Assembly: GCF_029382255.1 (NCBI RefSeq)
Contig: NZ_JARLLG010000014.1
Location: 1 to 64,000, forward strand
DNA from: Isoptericola croceus
GTDB taxonomy: Bacteria; Actinomycetota; Actinomycetes; Actinomycetales; Cellulomonadaceae
DNA length: 64,000 nt
Direction of reading: 5' to 3'
Positions 1 through 8,931 of the stretch are shown here, one piece after another. The notes beneath the pieces are model-generated. The model saw only the letters and a program-made list of their open reading frames with translations. It was not told where the DNA came from and did no database searches. Position 1 is the stretch's first letter. Each line of letters starts with the position of its first letter. The translations under genes were made by a program, and so were the position numbers.

Positions 1-2002
1 TGACGGCACCTGCAGGCCCACCCCCGACATCGATGGCCCCGAAGGGCACCGCCGCCAAGCTCACCGCATCCCGCACAGCGTCGTCATCGCGGCGAGCGAC
101 CTCCACGATCGTCTCGAACCGAGCACCGTCGGCAACGAAGCCTGACCACAGCGCATGATTCTCAGCCAGCCCGAAGTTCCAGGTGTCATCCTGGTCGAAC
201 GCCCCACCAGGCTTCAGCGCCTCGACCCTGACCTGCTGCTGGTACTCACCGATGTACCCGTCGAGCACATCCCTGCCCTCGGGATGGAACTGCGCCACAC
301 CCAACACGGTCGCCAGCGACTCTGGGGTCGCACCATTGACATGGACGGCATCACCTTCGTCGAGCCCGACATCCCACAGATTGACCGGATTCTCGACTCG
401 ACCAGTTCCCTGGCCGAGCGCAATCTGCTGGTGCACGAACTGAGACCACTGCAGCCCGACAGCCCTGGCCAGCGCCTCGCTGCCCGCGGCCGTGGTGTTC
501 TCCGCCAGGAACCCCTCGTTCGTGCTGAGGTTCTCGAACGCGAGCGTGGCCATTTCGGCGACTGAGTACTGCACGTCGTCGTCGTGCGTGCCGGTGCCGG
601 TGATGGCACCGGTGGCCTGTAGTGCGCCGGCCAGCAGCGCGGCCACTCCCTCGTTGCCGTCACCCGTACCGACAGTCGACGAGTCCCGAGCACCGAACCA
701 GTAGTCGTTCCGCACCACACCGAGCTCGTCGTCCGTCAGCCAGTCGTGCGCCGCATCCGGGTAGGCGCCCAGAGTCGACAGGACCCGGGCCAGGGGGTCG
801 TCAACACGGGTTCCGTCGAGGTCACGCAGCGCGGAGTATTGCTGGGCGGCCAACCAGGGGTTCCCCTCGGTGCGTTCGATCGCATCGAGCTTGGTGGCCA
901 GGGCCACGGTGAGCCCTTCGCCCATCGGGGCGTGGTGGGGGTCGCCAAACAGGTACCCGATCCCTGAGGCCAGACCGGTGGTGTCGTCACCCACGTATGC
1001 GGCGTCACCGATCTGCTCGACCTGTTTGGCGATCTCGTCGTCATCCCAGTCGTGGGTCACCTTCGCCACGGTGTCACGCAGACGGGTCAGCCCGGCCGAG
1101 GTCGCGGTGAGCGCCAGCGCGCCGTCGGCGTCCGGTGATCGTCCGAGTGCTTCCAGGCCGCGGGCGAGGCCGGCCAGCCCGAGTCCGGTCGATGCCACCA
1201 GTGCGCTGATGACGGCTTCGTCGTCGCCCCACGCGAGAACCATCGCACGCAGGTCGTCAGCCACCTGCCCGTCCTTGCCGTCGGCCGCCACGACCTGCGT
1301 GAACAGGTCTCCCATCACCGTGGCCACGACCTCGGGCGCGATCGTCGTCAGTTCCGTGCCCGAGTAGCCGCGGGCGGTCAGCACCTCGTAGGAACGCTGG
1401 GCGACCTGGGAACCACCGAGCTCGGCCAGCCGGTCGCGAAGATGACGATCGGCCTCGACCCGTTCGGTGTGCAGAACCTCGAGGGCACGCACCGCCTGGT
1501 TCGCGTCGCCGCTCGCCTCCCACTCGAGCTCCTGACGGCGCTGCTGAAGGCGTTGCTGGAACTCGAGCGAGACCATGGCCAGCGGAGTCGTCGAGCACTG
1601 CGGAGGACCGCCCACCCACAACGGGTCGGTACGCAGCATCCACAGCGACTGGCGAGCCTCGTTCAACCGCTCACGCAGCGGGTGCGCCTGGCCGGCGATG
1701 CGCCGGATCTGGGTCAGGTACTTCGCGATGGCGTCGGCGCCACCCTCGGCGCGGCGGACGTTGCCGTCCAGCTCGCCGCGACGCTCGAGCATGCGCACCT
1801 GCCAACCCTGCGCGGCATGTCCCGACCACCGGTAAGGGCCCAGCCGGTCCACGGTGGCCGCCGCGACCTGCCGTGCCATCGACCAGTCCTCGGCACGAGC
1901 GCGAAGCGTCCGTACCGACAGGTGCAGACCCATCAGATCGCCGGCGCCCGGGTTCTCGGGCGAGTGCCTCCCGGCCGGGTCGTCCTGGACGAACTGCAGC
2001 AT
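1..2002 (-). CDS. large putative type VII secretion substrate, C-terminus beyond window
   Basis: Partial gene; 667 codons are visible and the frame stays open to the left edge. The ATG at 2002 overlaps the stop of the preceding small gene in an ATGA, which fixes the start and implies translational coupling. The first ~190 residues are helical, with repeated W, R and E/Q-rich stretches (for example LEFQQRLQQRRQELEWEAS), like the WXG/LXG-style N-terminal domains that deliver proteins to ESX/Ess machines. The rest is alanine/aspartate-rich and mostly helical. No signal peptide or membrane segment is seen. Its place directly behind a WXG100-like gene and an EssC-like ATPase suggests a secreted effector or structural substrate. 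The C-terminus, where a toxin domain would sit, is not in the window, so the function is unknown. Confidence 0.75.
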   Translation of the reverse strand, partial: MLQFVQDDPAGRHSPENPGAGDLMGLHLSVRTLRARAEDWSMARQVAAATVDRLGPYRWSGHAAQGWQVRMLERRGELDGNVRRAEGGADAIAKYLTQIRRIAGQAHPLRERLNEARQSLWMLRTDPLWVGGPPQCSTTPLAMVSLEFQQRLQQRRQELEWEASGDANQAVRALEVLHTERVEADRHLRDRLAELGGSQVAQRSYEVLTARGYSGTELTTIAPEVVATVMGDLFTQVVAADGKDGQVADDLRAMVLAWGDDEAVISALVASTGLGLAGLARGLEALGRSPDADGALALTATSAGLTRLRDTVAKVTHDWDDDEIAKQVEQIGDAAYVGDDTTGLASGIGYLFGDPHHAPMGEGLTVALATKLDAIERTEGNPWLAAQQYSALRDLDGTRVDDPLARVLSTLGAYPDAAHDWLTDDELGVVRNDYWFGARDSSTVGTGDGNEGVAALLAGALQATGAITGTGTHDDDVQYSVAEMATLAFENLSTNEGFLAENTTAAGSEALARAVGLQWSQFVHQQIALGQGTGRVENPVNLWDVGLDEGDAVHVNGATPESLATVLGVAQFHPEGRDVLDGYIGEYQQQVRVEALKPGGAFDQDDTWNFGLAENHALWSGFVADGARFETIVEVARRDDDAVRDAVSLAAVPFGAIDVGGGPAGAV

Positions 2003-2271
2003 CACGACAGCTGCCCCGCCAGGCCGCGCTCCACCCTGCTCAAGGTCGCGACCACGTCGTGCAGGACCGTCCCGTCCGCCGCCAGGGCCCTGGACGTGGC
2101 CTGCAGGTCCGTGCGCAGCATGAACGCAAACTGCGTGATCGCCTCAGCAGCCTCCACCGAACCGCACCTTTCGGCGTCCACCGCCACATCCGTCGCCGTC
2201 GCCTGAGCCGCGTTCACCAGCCGCGTCCCGGCATCGTGCAACTCCTCGTGATCACTGACCAGATCCGCCAC
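2002..2271 (-). CDS. small helical ESX-associated protein (89 aa)
   Basis: GTG-started 89-residue, all-helical protein with no Cys-rich motif or membrane segment. It looks like two amphipathic helices around an AAEAITQFAF turn, the size and shape of EspC/ESAT-6-type accessory proteins. A weak AGGG lies upstream of the GTG. It follows the WXG100-like gene after 145 nt that contain a strong hairpin, and its TGA overlaps the ATG of the large substrate gene. This pairing suggests it is a partner or chaperone of that substrate. No named family is recognised with certainty. Confidence 0.7.
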   Translation of the reverse strand: MADLVSDHEELHDAGTRLVNAAQATATDVAVDAERCGSVEAAEAITQFAFMLRTDLQATSRALAADGTVLHDVVATLSRVERGLAGQLS

Positions 2272-2347
2272 TCCATGGTCCCTTCGTCACACCACTTCTC
2301 CCACAGTGCAAGCCACCGGCCACTCCACCATCAACCCCTCGCGCAAC

Positions 2348-2387
2348 CGACGGGCCCCACCGGAACGAGCCGGTCGGGGGCCCGTCG
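2348..2387 (-). terminator. hairpin between WXG100-like gene and downstream pair
   Basis: An 11-bp perfect stem (CGACGGGCCCC / GGGGCCCGTCG) with an 18-nt loop lies 30 nt after the WXG100-like stop. There is no clear U-tract. It probably acts as a partial terminator or an mRNA-stabilising end, giving much more WXG100 transcript than downstream message. Confidence 0.55.
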
Positions 2388-2416
2388 CCGCAGTCGGCGG
2401 GCGGCGTGCCCCAGCG

Positions 2417-2710
2417 TCAGCCGAGCTGGGCGCGGAGCGCCTCGTCCGCGCCCTTCATGGTCTCCTCGGCGCGCATCAGGAAGTTCTCCATCCCGTCGAG
2501 GCCGAGGAGCGCCCTCTGCATACCCTGCTGGAACTGCATGTAGTGGTCCTGGAAGGCAGCCGAGGCGGTGTCCGTCTGAAACCCGGAGGTGACCAACGTG
2601 TCAATCTGTACCTGCAGTCCCCGCAGTGCCTCCATCATCGCTTCCTTGCCGAGCCCCAGCTGGTTGCGCTGCGTCTCGAGCTCGCTGTAGGTCACGTTCA
2701 CGTTGGACAT
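2417..2710 (-). CDS. WXG100-family-like protein (97 aa), atypical motif
   Basis: ESAT-6-like helical hairpin of 97 residues. The start at 2710 (MSNVNV) is chosen because GAGGA lies 8 nt upstream; an in-frame ATG at 2725 would remove that spacing. Size, two-helix pattern and position next to the EssC-like ATPase match WXG100 proteins. The turn reads SGFQTDTASAAF, so the family's W-x-G is F-Q-T here, although the following S/A-A-F is kept. Expected role: small dimeric substrate exported by the FtsK/SpoIIIE-type ATPase upstream. It is followed by a strong hairpin. Confidence 0.8.
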   Translation of the reverse strand: MSNVNVTYSELETQRNQLGLGKEAMMEALRGLQVQIDTLVTSGFQTDTASAAFQDHYMQFQQGMQRALLGLDGMENFLMRAEETMKGADEALRAQLG

Positions 2711-2832
2711 GGCTGAAATCCTCATCTCGTGGATTGGTGGCGGGTCGAAACCCTCTCAGAGGGGAGCGTAACGGCCAGACCTCTCAAAGTCGCGCGAACC
2801 CCGCCGCTGTCCACAGGGTGCACGTCCGGGCC

Positions 2833-5800
2833 TCACGGCAGGACCAGCGGCAGCTGGACGCGTGTCGCGCCACCGCGCTCCACCCACGCACCGCGCCCGA
2901 CGGGGAACTCCCCCTTGTCCGTCCGCGGCAGCTGCGTGGCCAGGATGTTCTCCCCGTCATGCGGACCGGGCTGCAGGAGCAGCCCCCGCCGCGACTGCTT
3001 CACCTCGGCGTAGAGCGGCCACGAGCTTCCCCAAGTAGACGCCTGCGCCTCAGCGACCAGCAGGTGCTCACTGACCCGCACCACCTTGGTGAGCATCTGG
3101 ATCTGCAGGTCCGCAGGTGTGCTCATGAAGTCACCGATGCCCTCGAGCACGACGACGGCACGCGTCGACTCGTTCGGGTCCTGGACGGTGGCGAGCAGAC
3201 GCTGGACCAGGTCCGTCACCTCGCTCACCCCGGTGGCCACCTCGTCCCACGGCAGCACCCCGGCGAGGCCCGACCGAGCAGCCGAGAGCAGGTAGAGCCG
3301 CGATGCGGGCGACGCCCGCCGCACGGACTGCGCGATCGCGGCCAGCGCGTTGCTGCGTCCTGACCCTGGCGGGCCGGACACCACGATCGTCCCCTTCGGG
3401 TCGAACGGGTGCGGCCGGACCCCGACGTTCTCGAGCCCGAGGACGGGCCGTCCGTCGACCTCGTCGGGGAGCTCCGACGGCGGGAACTCTGTCGGCAGGA
3501 CCCGCACGGGCACGGCGTCCCGCACCCCGGCCTCCCGCATCGACGCCGCCAGCTTCTCCGTCGCCGTCGCCTGCTCGGACACCGACGCGGTACCGCCGGT
3601 GACCGCGACCTGCACCTCCAGACCGTCGAGCAGCGCCCGTCCGGGGGGTGACGTGCTCGTGACCACGTCCTTGGGAGCGTTGAATGCCAGGAAGCCGTCC
3701 TCGGTGAGGCGCAACAAGAGGTTCCTGTGCACCATGGAGTGCACGTTGCCCGGTACGGCGCCGTAGCGGTCTGCCGTCAGGACGACATGCATCCCCAGGC
3801 CCCGGCCGTCGCTGAGGATGTCCCGGAGCACGTGGTACCACTCGGCGCGACCGGTCTTTCCCTCGAAGTCCTCCTTGAACGCCGGGAACCCGTCGACGAC
3901 GAGCAGGATCCTCGGGACGTCGGGACGACCCGTCAGCTGACGGAACTCGGTGACGCTCGACGCCGACGCCGCGGTGAAGGCCTCCGCGCGGCGCGCCAGC
4001 TCGTCCCGCAGCATCCGCAAGAGGCTGACCACTCCATCGACGTCCTCCCCCCGCACCACAGACCCCACGTGCGGAAGGCTCGAGAGCATCCGCAGCGCGC
4101 CCGCGGCGAAGTCCAGCGCGTAGGCATGCACCGGCCCTCCTCGGGGAGTGATGCCGGCCGCGGTGACGAGCGTGCGCAGCACGGTGCTCTTCCCGGCGCC
4201 GCCGGTTCCGTAGACACCGAGATGACCGTCGTCGTCGGGCACGAAGTGCACGACCCGCTGCGCCTGCTCCGCGGGGATGTCAGCCACGCCGATGAGCAGG
4301 TGCGTGTCGGTGCGCGGCTGCAGTCGCGTCAGCGAGTAGGCGTCGGCCAGCGAGTCGAGCCATGGCCGACGCGGCCGGCCCAGCTCACCGACCTCGAAGG
4401 CCTCCGTGATGCACGCGACCAGCCGCTGCTGGTCGTTCGGGCCCAGGTCCGCCTCAGCGGCATCGTCGACTGCCTCGACGGCGAGGTCGTCCCAGGCCTC
4501 CTCGCGGCCGAAGTACAGGCCTGAGACCTTCACCGCGGCCCGCTCGGGCTCCCGGGTGCTCCAGGCACCGGCGTACCCGGACTGGAAGTGATGCACGCGC
4601 CCGGGTCCGGTCTTGACCAGCCCGCGCCCCGGAAGCGCGGGGTCGAGGTGTGCGGCGTCGTTCACGCCGACCACGTCCGTGGAGTCCGACTCGTCGGCCA
4701 TCCGCAGGGCGACCCGCAGGTTGGTGTTGGCGCGCAGGTTGTCCCGGATCACGCCGGCCGGGCGCTGCGTCGCCATGATCAGGTGGATCCCGAGGGACCG
4801 ACCCCGCTGTGCCACGTCGACGACCCCGTCGACGAACTCCGGCACCTCGCTCACCAGCGCGGCGAACTCGTCGATGACGATCACCAGCGCCGGCGGGGTC
4901 TCCGGGTCTCCCCGCTTCTCCAACTCGAGCAGGTCCTTGGCCTTCTTGCGGTTGAAGAGTCGCTCACGGTGGTGCAGCTCGGCCCGCAGGCTGGCCAGCG
5001 CGCGCAGCACCAGGTGCGGTGACAGATCTGTCACGAGGCCGACGCAGTGCGGAAGATCGACGCAGTCGGCGAACGCCGACCCACCCTTGTAGTCGACGAA
5101 GAGGAAGGTGACGCGATCCGGGCTGTACTCGGCGGCCATCCCGAGCACCCATGCCTGCAAGAACTCCGACTTCCCTGCGCCGGTGGTGCCACCGACCAGC
5201 GCGTGGGGGCCATGGGTGCGCAGGTCCAGGTACTGGTGGTCCACACCGGCGGAGCCGACGACGGCGCGCAGCGACCCGGCCCGCTTGCGCGGTACCGCGA
5301 CGGCACGGTCGTAGACCGACTGGTTCTGCCGCCAGCGGTCCAGCACCGCTCGGGGATCCTCGAAGAGGTCGTGCCCGAGCAAGGTCGGGATCGTCACCGA
5401 GCGTGGCAGGTCGCTCGCGTCCTCGACGACCGCGCCGGCGTCGTAGACCGGCGCGAGGCGCCGGGCGTACTCCATCGCAGCAGCAGGATCGATCTCCTCC
5501 ACCTCGAGATCGTCCACCCACCGTCCCAACCGCACCATGCCGAACCGTGGTCCCCGTTCACCGCGGTCGACGAACGTCCGGCAGGACGCCGGGAGGCTCG
5601 CGACCTCGGCGGCTATCCACAGCAGGAAGACGCCCGCGTCGGCTCCTTGCTCCGCGAGCTGGATGAGCCGCGCGCGGTCGACGTCGATGTCATCGGAGAC
5701 CACCACCACGACGGCCGGCAGCGGCGCCTCGGTACCGTCGTCGGACCGCCCGCCGACCTCGGCTCCTCTCTCCAACGCGGCATCGTCGTCGTCCAGAGCA

Positions 5801-7305
5801 CCACGACGCTTCGGACTGCCGTGCTTTGCCTTCAGGCGGGCACTCACCAGGCCCTCGAGCTCGGCCATCAGCCGCGCCGCGCCGCTGGCCGAGTCGGCCA
5901 GCTGGTGCCCGTCGATCGGGCTGTGAGCCGACGACGTGTGCGGCAGCCACGTCAACCAGTCGAGATGACGCGTCCATACCGGACTGACCATCCCGGTCAC
6001 CACCAGCTCGGCCGGCGAGTGCAGGCCGGTCAGCTGGACCAGGGCAGCGTTGAGGCTCCCCACGACCTGAGCCGGCGGCCCGGCGAACCCCAGGCCCCCG
6101 GCGTCATACAGGTTCTCGACGACCGGCACACCCGCGACGACAGCGTGCCTGTCCACCACGGCATCGAGGCGCTCCTGGAACTCCTTGAGGATCGACCCCT
6201 TGCCACCGGTCTTCACGCTGTTGCGCGAGGGCATCGTCCCGATGCCGAGCCGGACGTTGAGGAAGTTCCAGTGCTCCGGCCGGCGGGTCCACAGCAACGG
6301 CCCGAGACGCATCGCCTCCACGAAGACGTGCTGCGTCGCCGGCGCCTCGCGCAACCGTACCGACCGCTCCGCCTGTTCCTCGTCGGCCAGAGCGTCGGTG
6401 AGCGACGACAACCGCTCCTCGAACCGCTTGATGTCCCGTTCCTTGCGCTTGCGATCGCGCCGGGCCTGCGTGACATGGCTTCCGAGCATCATCAACGGCG
6501 TGAACAGGACGAACAGCAGCATCCGCGGGTTGTTCATCACCAGGAACATCGCGATCCCGAGCAGCACCGGTGCCACCATCAGCAGGATCGGGAACTCCTT
6601 GGGCTCCGACTCCGTCGGCACCTCCGGCGGCTCGAACTCCTCCCCCCGGTAGCGTGCCTCGACCCGCGGCGAACGCGTGAACGAGATCGGCCCCGCCTTC
6701 GGCGCGACACCGCTGACGCTTGTGCGACGTCGGGACTCGATCGTCATCTCGGTCTCACCGACGACGACCCGCTGCACGGTCTCGACCCGGAGGCGTTGTA
6801 CATGGTCCCCGTCGACCAGCAGGCCGTTGGCCGACCCCAGGTCGACGACGTCGACGGCCTCACCCACGTCGAGTCGCAGGTGCTGCTTGGAGACCATCGG
6901 GTCGTTGAGGACGACGTCCGCGCCGGCCGCCCGGCCGAGGATCCACGAGCCCTCGGCCAGGTCGACCGTCTGTCCGCCCGGGAAGCGCAGGGTGGCCCGC
7001 ACCTCGTGGGACGTGCCGTAGCCGAAGCCAGGCCGCGCACGGTCGACGACCGCCACCTCCGCACCGGAACCGATCCACGCCTCACCGAGGGCGGCGTCGG
7101 CGGGGAGCAGGGTCGGCCGGTCCTGACCTGGAAGCCGCGCTTCCAAGGTTGCCGCGCCCTCCTGCGCTGTCGCGCCGCCGGCACCGTGCGGATCGACACG
7201 GGCGATGGTCGACGCCACCTCGCCGATCGTCGCACCGGCATCGGCCGTGACGACCACGTCGTCACGTGAGCCGTCGGGCCGTCGGAGCGTCACCTTGACG
7301 CGCAT
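2833..7305 (-). CDS. FHA-FtsK/SpoIIIE type VII secretion ATPase (EssC/EccC-like)
   Basis: 1490-residue membrane ATPase. Order of parts: ubiquitin-like/FHA-adjacent N-terminus; FHA domain at about 103-175 (LGR..., S-K-Q-H, G-S-x-N-G); two transmembrane helices at about 237-280; then three FtsK/SpoIIIE domains. Domain 1 has an intact Walker A (GGTTGAGKS, ~705-712) and Walker B (VIVIDEF, ~809). Domain 2 has GTGGAGKS (~1037) and LLVVDGF (~1134). Domain 3 has a degenerate P-loop, GPPGSGRS (~1312), with Arg for Lys. This layout matches EssC/YukB and fused EccCa-EccCb. It would energise export of the WXG100-like protein and the larger substrate. The FHA domain offers a docking site for phosphothreonine made by the neighbouring kinase. 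GAGGAG precedes the ATG. No EccB, EccD, EssA/B or MycP homologue is visible in this window. Confidence 0.92.
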   Translation of the reverse strand: MRVKVTLRRPDGSRDDVVVTADAGATIGEVASTIARVDPHGAGGATAQEGAATLEARLPGQDRPTLLPADAALGEAWIGSGAEVAVVDRARPGFGYGTSHEVRATLRFPGGQTVDLAEGSWILGRAAGADVVLNDPMVSKQHLRLDVGEAVDVVDLGSANGLLVDGDHVQRLRVETVQRVVVGETEMTIESRRRTSVSGVAPKAGPISFTRSPRVEARYRGEEFEPPEVPTESEPKEFPILLMVAPVLLGIAMFLVMNNPRMLLFVLFTPLMMLGSHVTQARRDRKRKERDIKRFEERLSSLTDALADEEQAERSVRLREAPATQHVFVEAMRLGPLLWTRRPEHWNFLNVRLGIGTMPSRNSVKTGGKGSILKEFQERLDAVVDRHAVVAGVPVVENLYDAGGLGFAGPPAQVVGSLNAALVQLTGLHSPAELVVTGMVSPVWTRHLDWLTWLPHTSSAHSPIDGHQLADSASGAARLMAELEGLVSARLKAKHGSPKRRGALDDDDAALERGAEVGGRSDDGTEAPLPAVVVVVSDDIDVDRARLIQLAEQGADAGVFLLWIAAEVASLPASCRTFVDRGERGPRFGMVRLGRWVDDLEVEEIDPAAAMEYARRLAPVYDAGAVVEDASDLPRSVTIPTLLGHDLFEDPRAVLDRWRQNQSVYDRAVAVPRKRAGSLRAVVGSAGVDHQYLDLRTHGPHALVGGTTGAGKSEFLQAWVLGMAAEYSPDRVTFLFVDYKGGSAFADCVDLPHCVGLVTDLSPHLVLRALASLRAELHHRERLFNRKKAKDLLELEKRGDPETPPALVIVIDEFAALVSEVPEFVDGVVDVAQRGRSLGIHLIMATQRPAGVIRDNLRANTNLRVALRMADESDSTDVVGVNDAAHLDPALPGRGLVKTGPGRVHHFQSGYAGAWSTREPERAAVKVSGLYFGREEAWDDLAVEAVDDAAEADLGPNDQQRLVACITEAFEVGELGRPRRPWLDSLADAYSLTRLQPRTDTHLLIGVADIPAEQAQRVVHFVPDDDGHLGVYGTGGAGKSTVLRTLVTAAGITPRGGPVHAYALDFAAGALRMLSSLPHVGSVVRGEDVDGVVSLLRMLRDELARRAEAFTAASASSVTEFRQLTGRPDVPRILLVVDGFPAFKEDFEGKTGRAEWYHVLRDILSDGRGLGMHVVLTADRYGAVPGNVHSMVHRNLLLRLTEDGFLAFNAPKDVVTSTSPPGRALLDGLEVQVAVTGGTASVSEQATATEKLAASMREAGVRDAVPVRVLPTEFPPSELPDEVDGRPVLGLENVGVRPHPFDPKGTIVVSGPPGSGRSNALAAIAQSVRRASPASRLYLLSAARSGLAGVLPWDEVATGVSEVTDLVQRLLATVQDPNESTRAVVVLEGIGDFMSTPADLQIQMLTKVVRVSEHLLVAEAQASTWGSSWPLYAEVKQSRRGLLLQPGPHDGENILATQLPRTDKGEFPVGRGAWVERGGATRVQLPLVLP

Positions 7306-7383
7306 CGTTCTCCTCGCAGGGTCAGTGTCCGGTCTCGGAGGTTACAGCCGGAGCACTGCCGGCGAGGACGGAGTGCCCGCGCG

Positions 7384-8931
7384 TCACGGTACACACAAGC
7401 CGCGCGACTGCGAGGGAGCTCCGTCCCGGATGGTCACGATCTCGATGCAGGTCTGTGGATCAGCAGCGTCGACCGTGACGGTCGTCATCTCGGTCTGCTG
7501 AAACATCGATTCCTCGAGGGGGTCGGGCACGCGCCAGCCGTACGTGTCGCCCTCCCTCGGCTCGGCGGCCTGCCACGTGAAGGTCACCGAGCCCTCGTCG
7601 ACCTCGCCGGCGAGGTCCACGATCGGCGGCACGATACCGGCGAGGTTGTCGACGGGCGCGTGTGCTCCGGGTGTCGGCCGGGAGGTGCTGTCGACGGCAT
7701 CGCGGTCGCCTTCCCCGGCGAGGACCGCCCACAGGGCGGCGGCACCGACGATCAGCACCGTCGCGCCGCCGAACGCGGCGATCAGTCCAGGACGGCGGCG
7801 CTGCGTCGCCTGCTCGGCCTCCGCCGGCGCGGCCGGTGCGTCGACAGGGGCCGGCGGTTGCACGTTCCGCCCCGGGTCGGGAGCCGGCCCGCGGTGCACG
7901 GTGTCACGGAGCCCTGCGTCCAGCTCGCTCGCCACCACGACCCGTGCAGCGGACGGCGCCGCCCCGGTCCGAGCATCACCGCGCGGGTCGATCGCGACGA
8001 CGGACCGCAACCGCGTGCCGACCTCGTCCTCGGCGGGCTCGTCCTTCAGGACATGACCCTGCTCGTCGAGAAGATCGATGGGAGTGACAGGCAAGGACAT
8101 CTCCGACTGCACCTGCTGCAACGCTCGTGCCAGGTCCAGCGCAGCCGGATACCGAGCAACCGGATCCTTGGCCATCGCGACGTTCAGTGCCTGCTCGAGG
8201 GACGGCGGGACGTCGGCACGACCAGTGGGTTGCAGGACCGATCGCTCGATGCGAGAGACCAGGTCAGCGCTCTGGTTCGACCCACCGATCACCTCGAACG
8301 GTGTACGGGACGCCAGGAGCGAGTAGACCGTCGCGGCCAACCCCCACACGTCGGTACCGATTCCCGCCCGTGGTGGATCCTCGAACGCCTCGGGCGGCGA
8401 CCAGGGAATCGACATCCCCTCGGACCGGCTGAGGCCGTCGAGACGCGAGGAGATCCCGAAGTCTGTCAGCGCAGGATGACCGTAGTCGGTGACGAGGACG
8501 TTCGCCGGCTTCACGTCACGATGCAGGATGCCGAGCCGGTGGGCGGTCTCGAGGGCACCCGCGATCTGGATACCTACGCGCAGCACATCGGCGACCCCGA
8601 GCCTCTCGCGGCGATATCGCGCGCCGAAGGTGGGGCGCGGGCAGTACTCCATCACGAGGAAGGGCCGGCCGTCCGGCGTGACGTCAGCCTCGTGCATCGT
8701 CACGATCGAGGGATGACTCGACAAGGTGGCCATCAGGTCGGCCTCAGCCTCGAAGGCACTCGTCAGCCCGCTGCCGAGGTGCTCCGCCAGCAGCACCTTG
8801 ATCGCGACTCGTCGTCGTGGCCGGCGCTGCTGATACAGGAAGACGTCCGAGAAGCCACCCGACCCGATGAGCGAGACGAAGTCGAAGCCGGAGATCTCCG
8901 GTGGCGCGGACGGTGGTCGCGAGCCGCTCAT
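7384..8931 (-). CDS. transmembrane Ser/Thr protein kinase (PknB-like)
   Basis: 515 residues. The kinase domain (~1-270) has a glycine loop (IGSGGFSDV), VAIK lysine (~44), HRDVKPAN catalytic loop (~137) and DFG (~156); all essential residues are present, so activity is expected. A Pro/Ala-rich linker leads to one membrane helix (~379-402) and a ~110-residue outside domain ending in a two-Cys segment (PQTCIEIV...GLCVP) that looks fibronectin-like. The extracellular part is not PASTA, so the sensed ligand is unknown. Its ATG overlaps the upstream FHA gene's stop by one base (TGATG). The kinase, the PP2C phosphatase and the FHA proteins form a complete phospho-switch inside the secretion operon. 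Confidence 0.92.
   Translation of the reverse strand: MSGSRPPSAPPEISGFDFVSLIGSGGFSDVFLYQQRRPRRRVAIKVLLAEHLGSGLTSAFEAEADLMATLSSHPSIVTMHEADVTPDGRPFLVMEYCPRPTFGARYRRERLGVADVLRVGIQIAGALETAHRLGILHRDVKPANVLVTDYGHPALTDFGISSRLDGLSRSEGMSIPWSPPEAFEDPPRAGIGTDVWGLAATVYSLLASRTPFEVIGGSNQSADLVSRIERSVLQPTGRADVPPSLEQALNVAMAKDPVARYPAALDLARALQQVQSEMSLPVTPIDLLDEQGHVLKDEPAEDEVGTRLRSVVAIDPRGDARTGAAPSAARVVVASELDAGLRDTVHRGPAPDPGRNVQPPAPVDAPAAPAEAEQATQRRRPGLIAAFGGATVLIVGAAALWAVLAGEGDRDAVDSTSRPTPGAHAPVDNLAGIVPPIVDLAGEVDEGSVTFTWQAAEPREGDTYGWRVPDPLEESMFQQTEMTTVTVDAADPQTCIEIVTIRDGAPSQSRGLCVP

Noticed and set aside
155-565. 136-codon plus-strand frame at the left end
   Set aside because: It is antisense to the long minus-strand substrate gene, which is open from 2002 to the edge and is coupled to its neighbour.
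5047-7269. 740-codon plus-strand frame opposite the EssC-like gene
   Set aside because: Same reason: the opposite strand encodes a protein with clear FHA and three ATPase domains.
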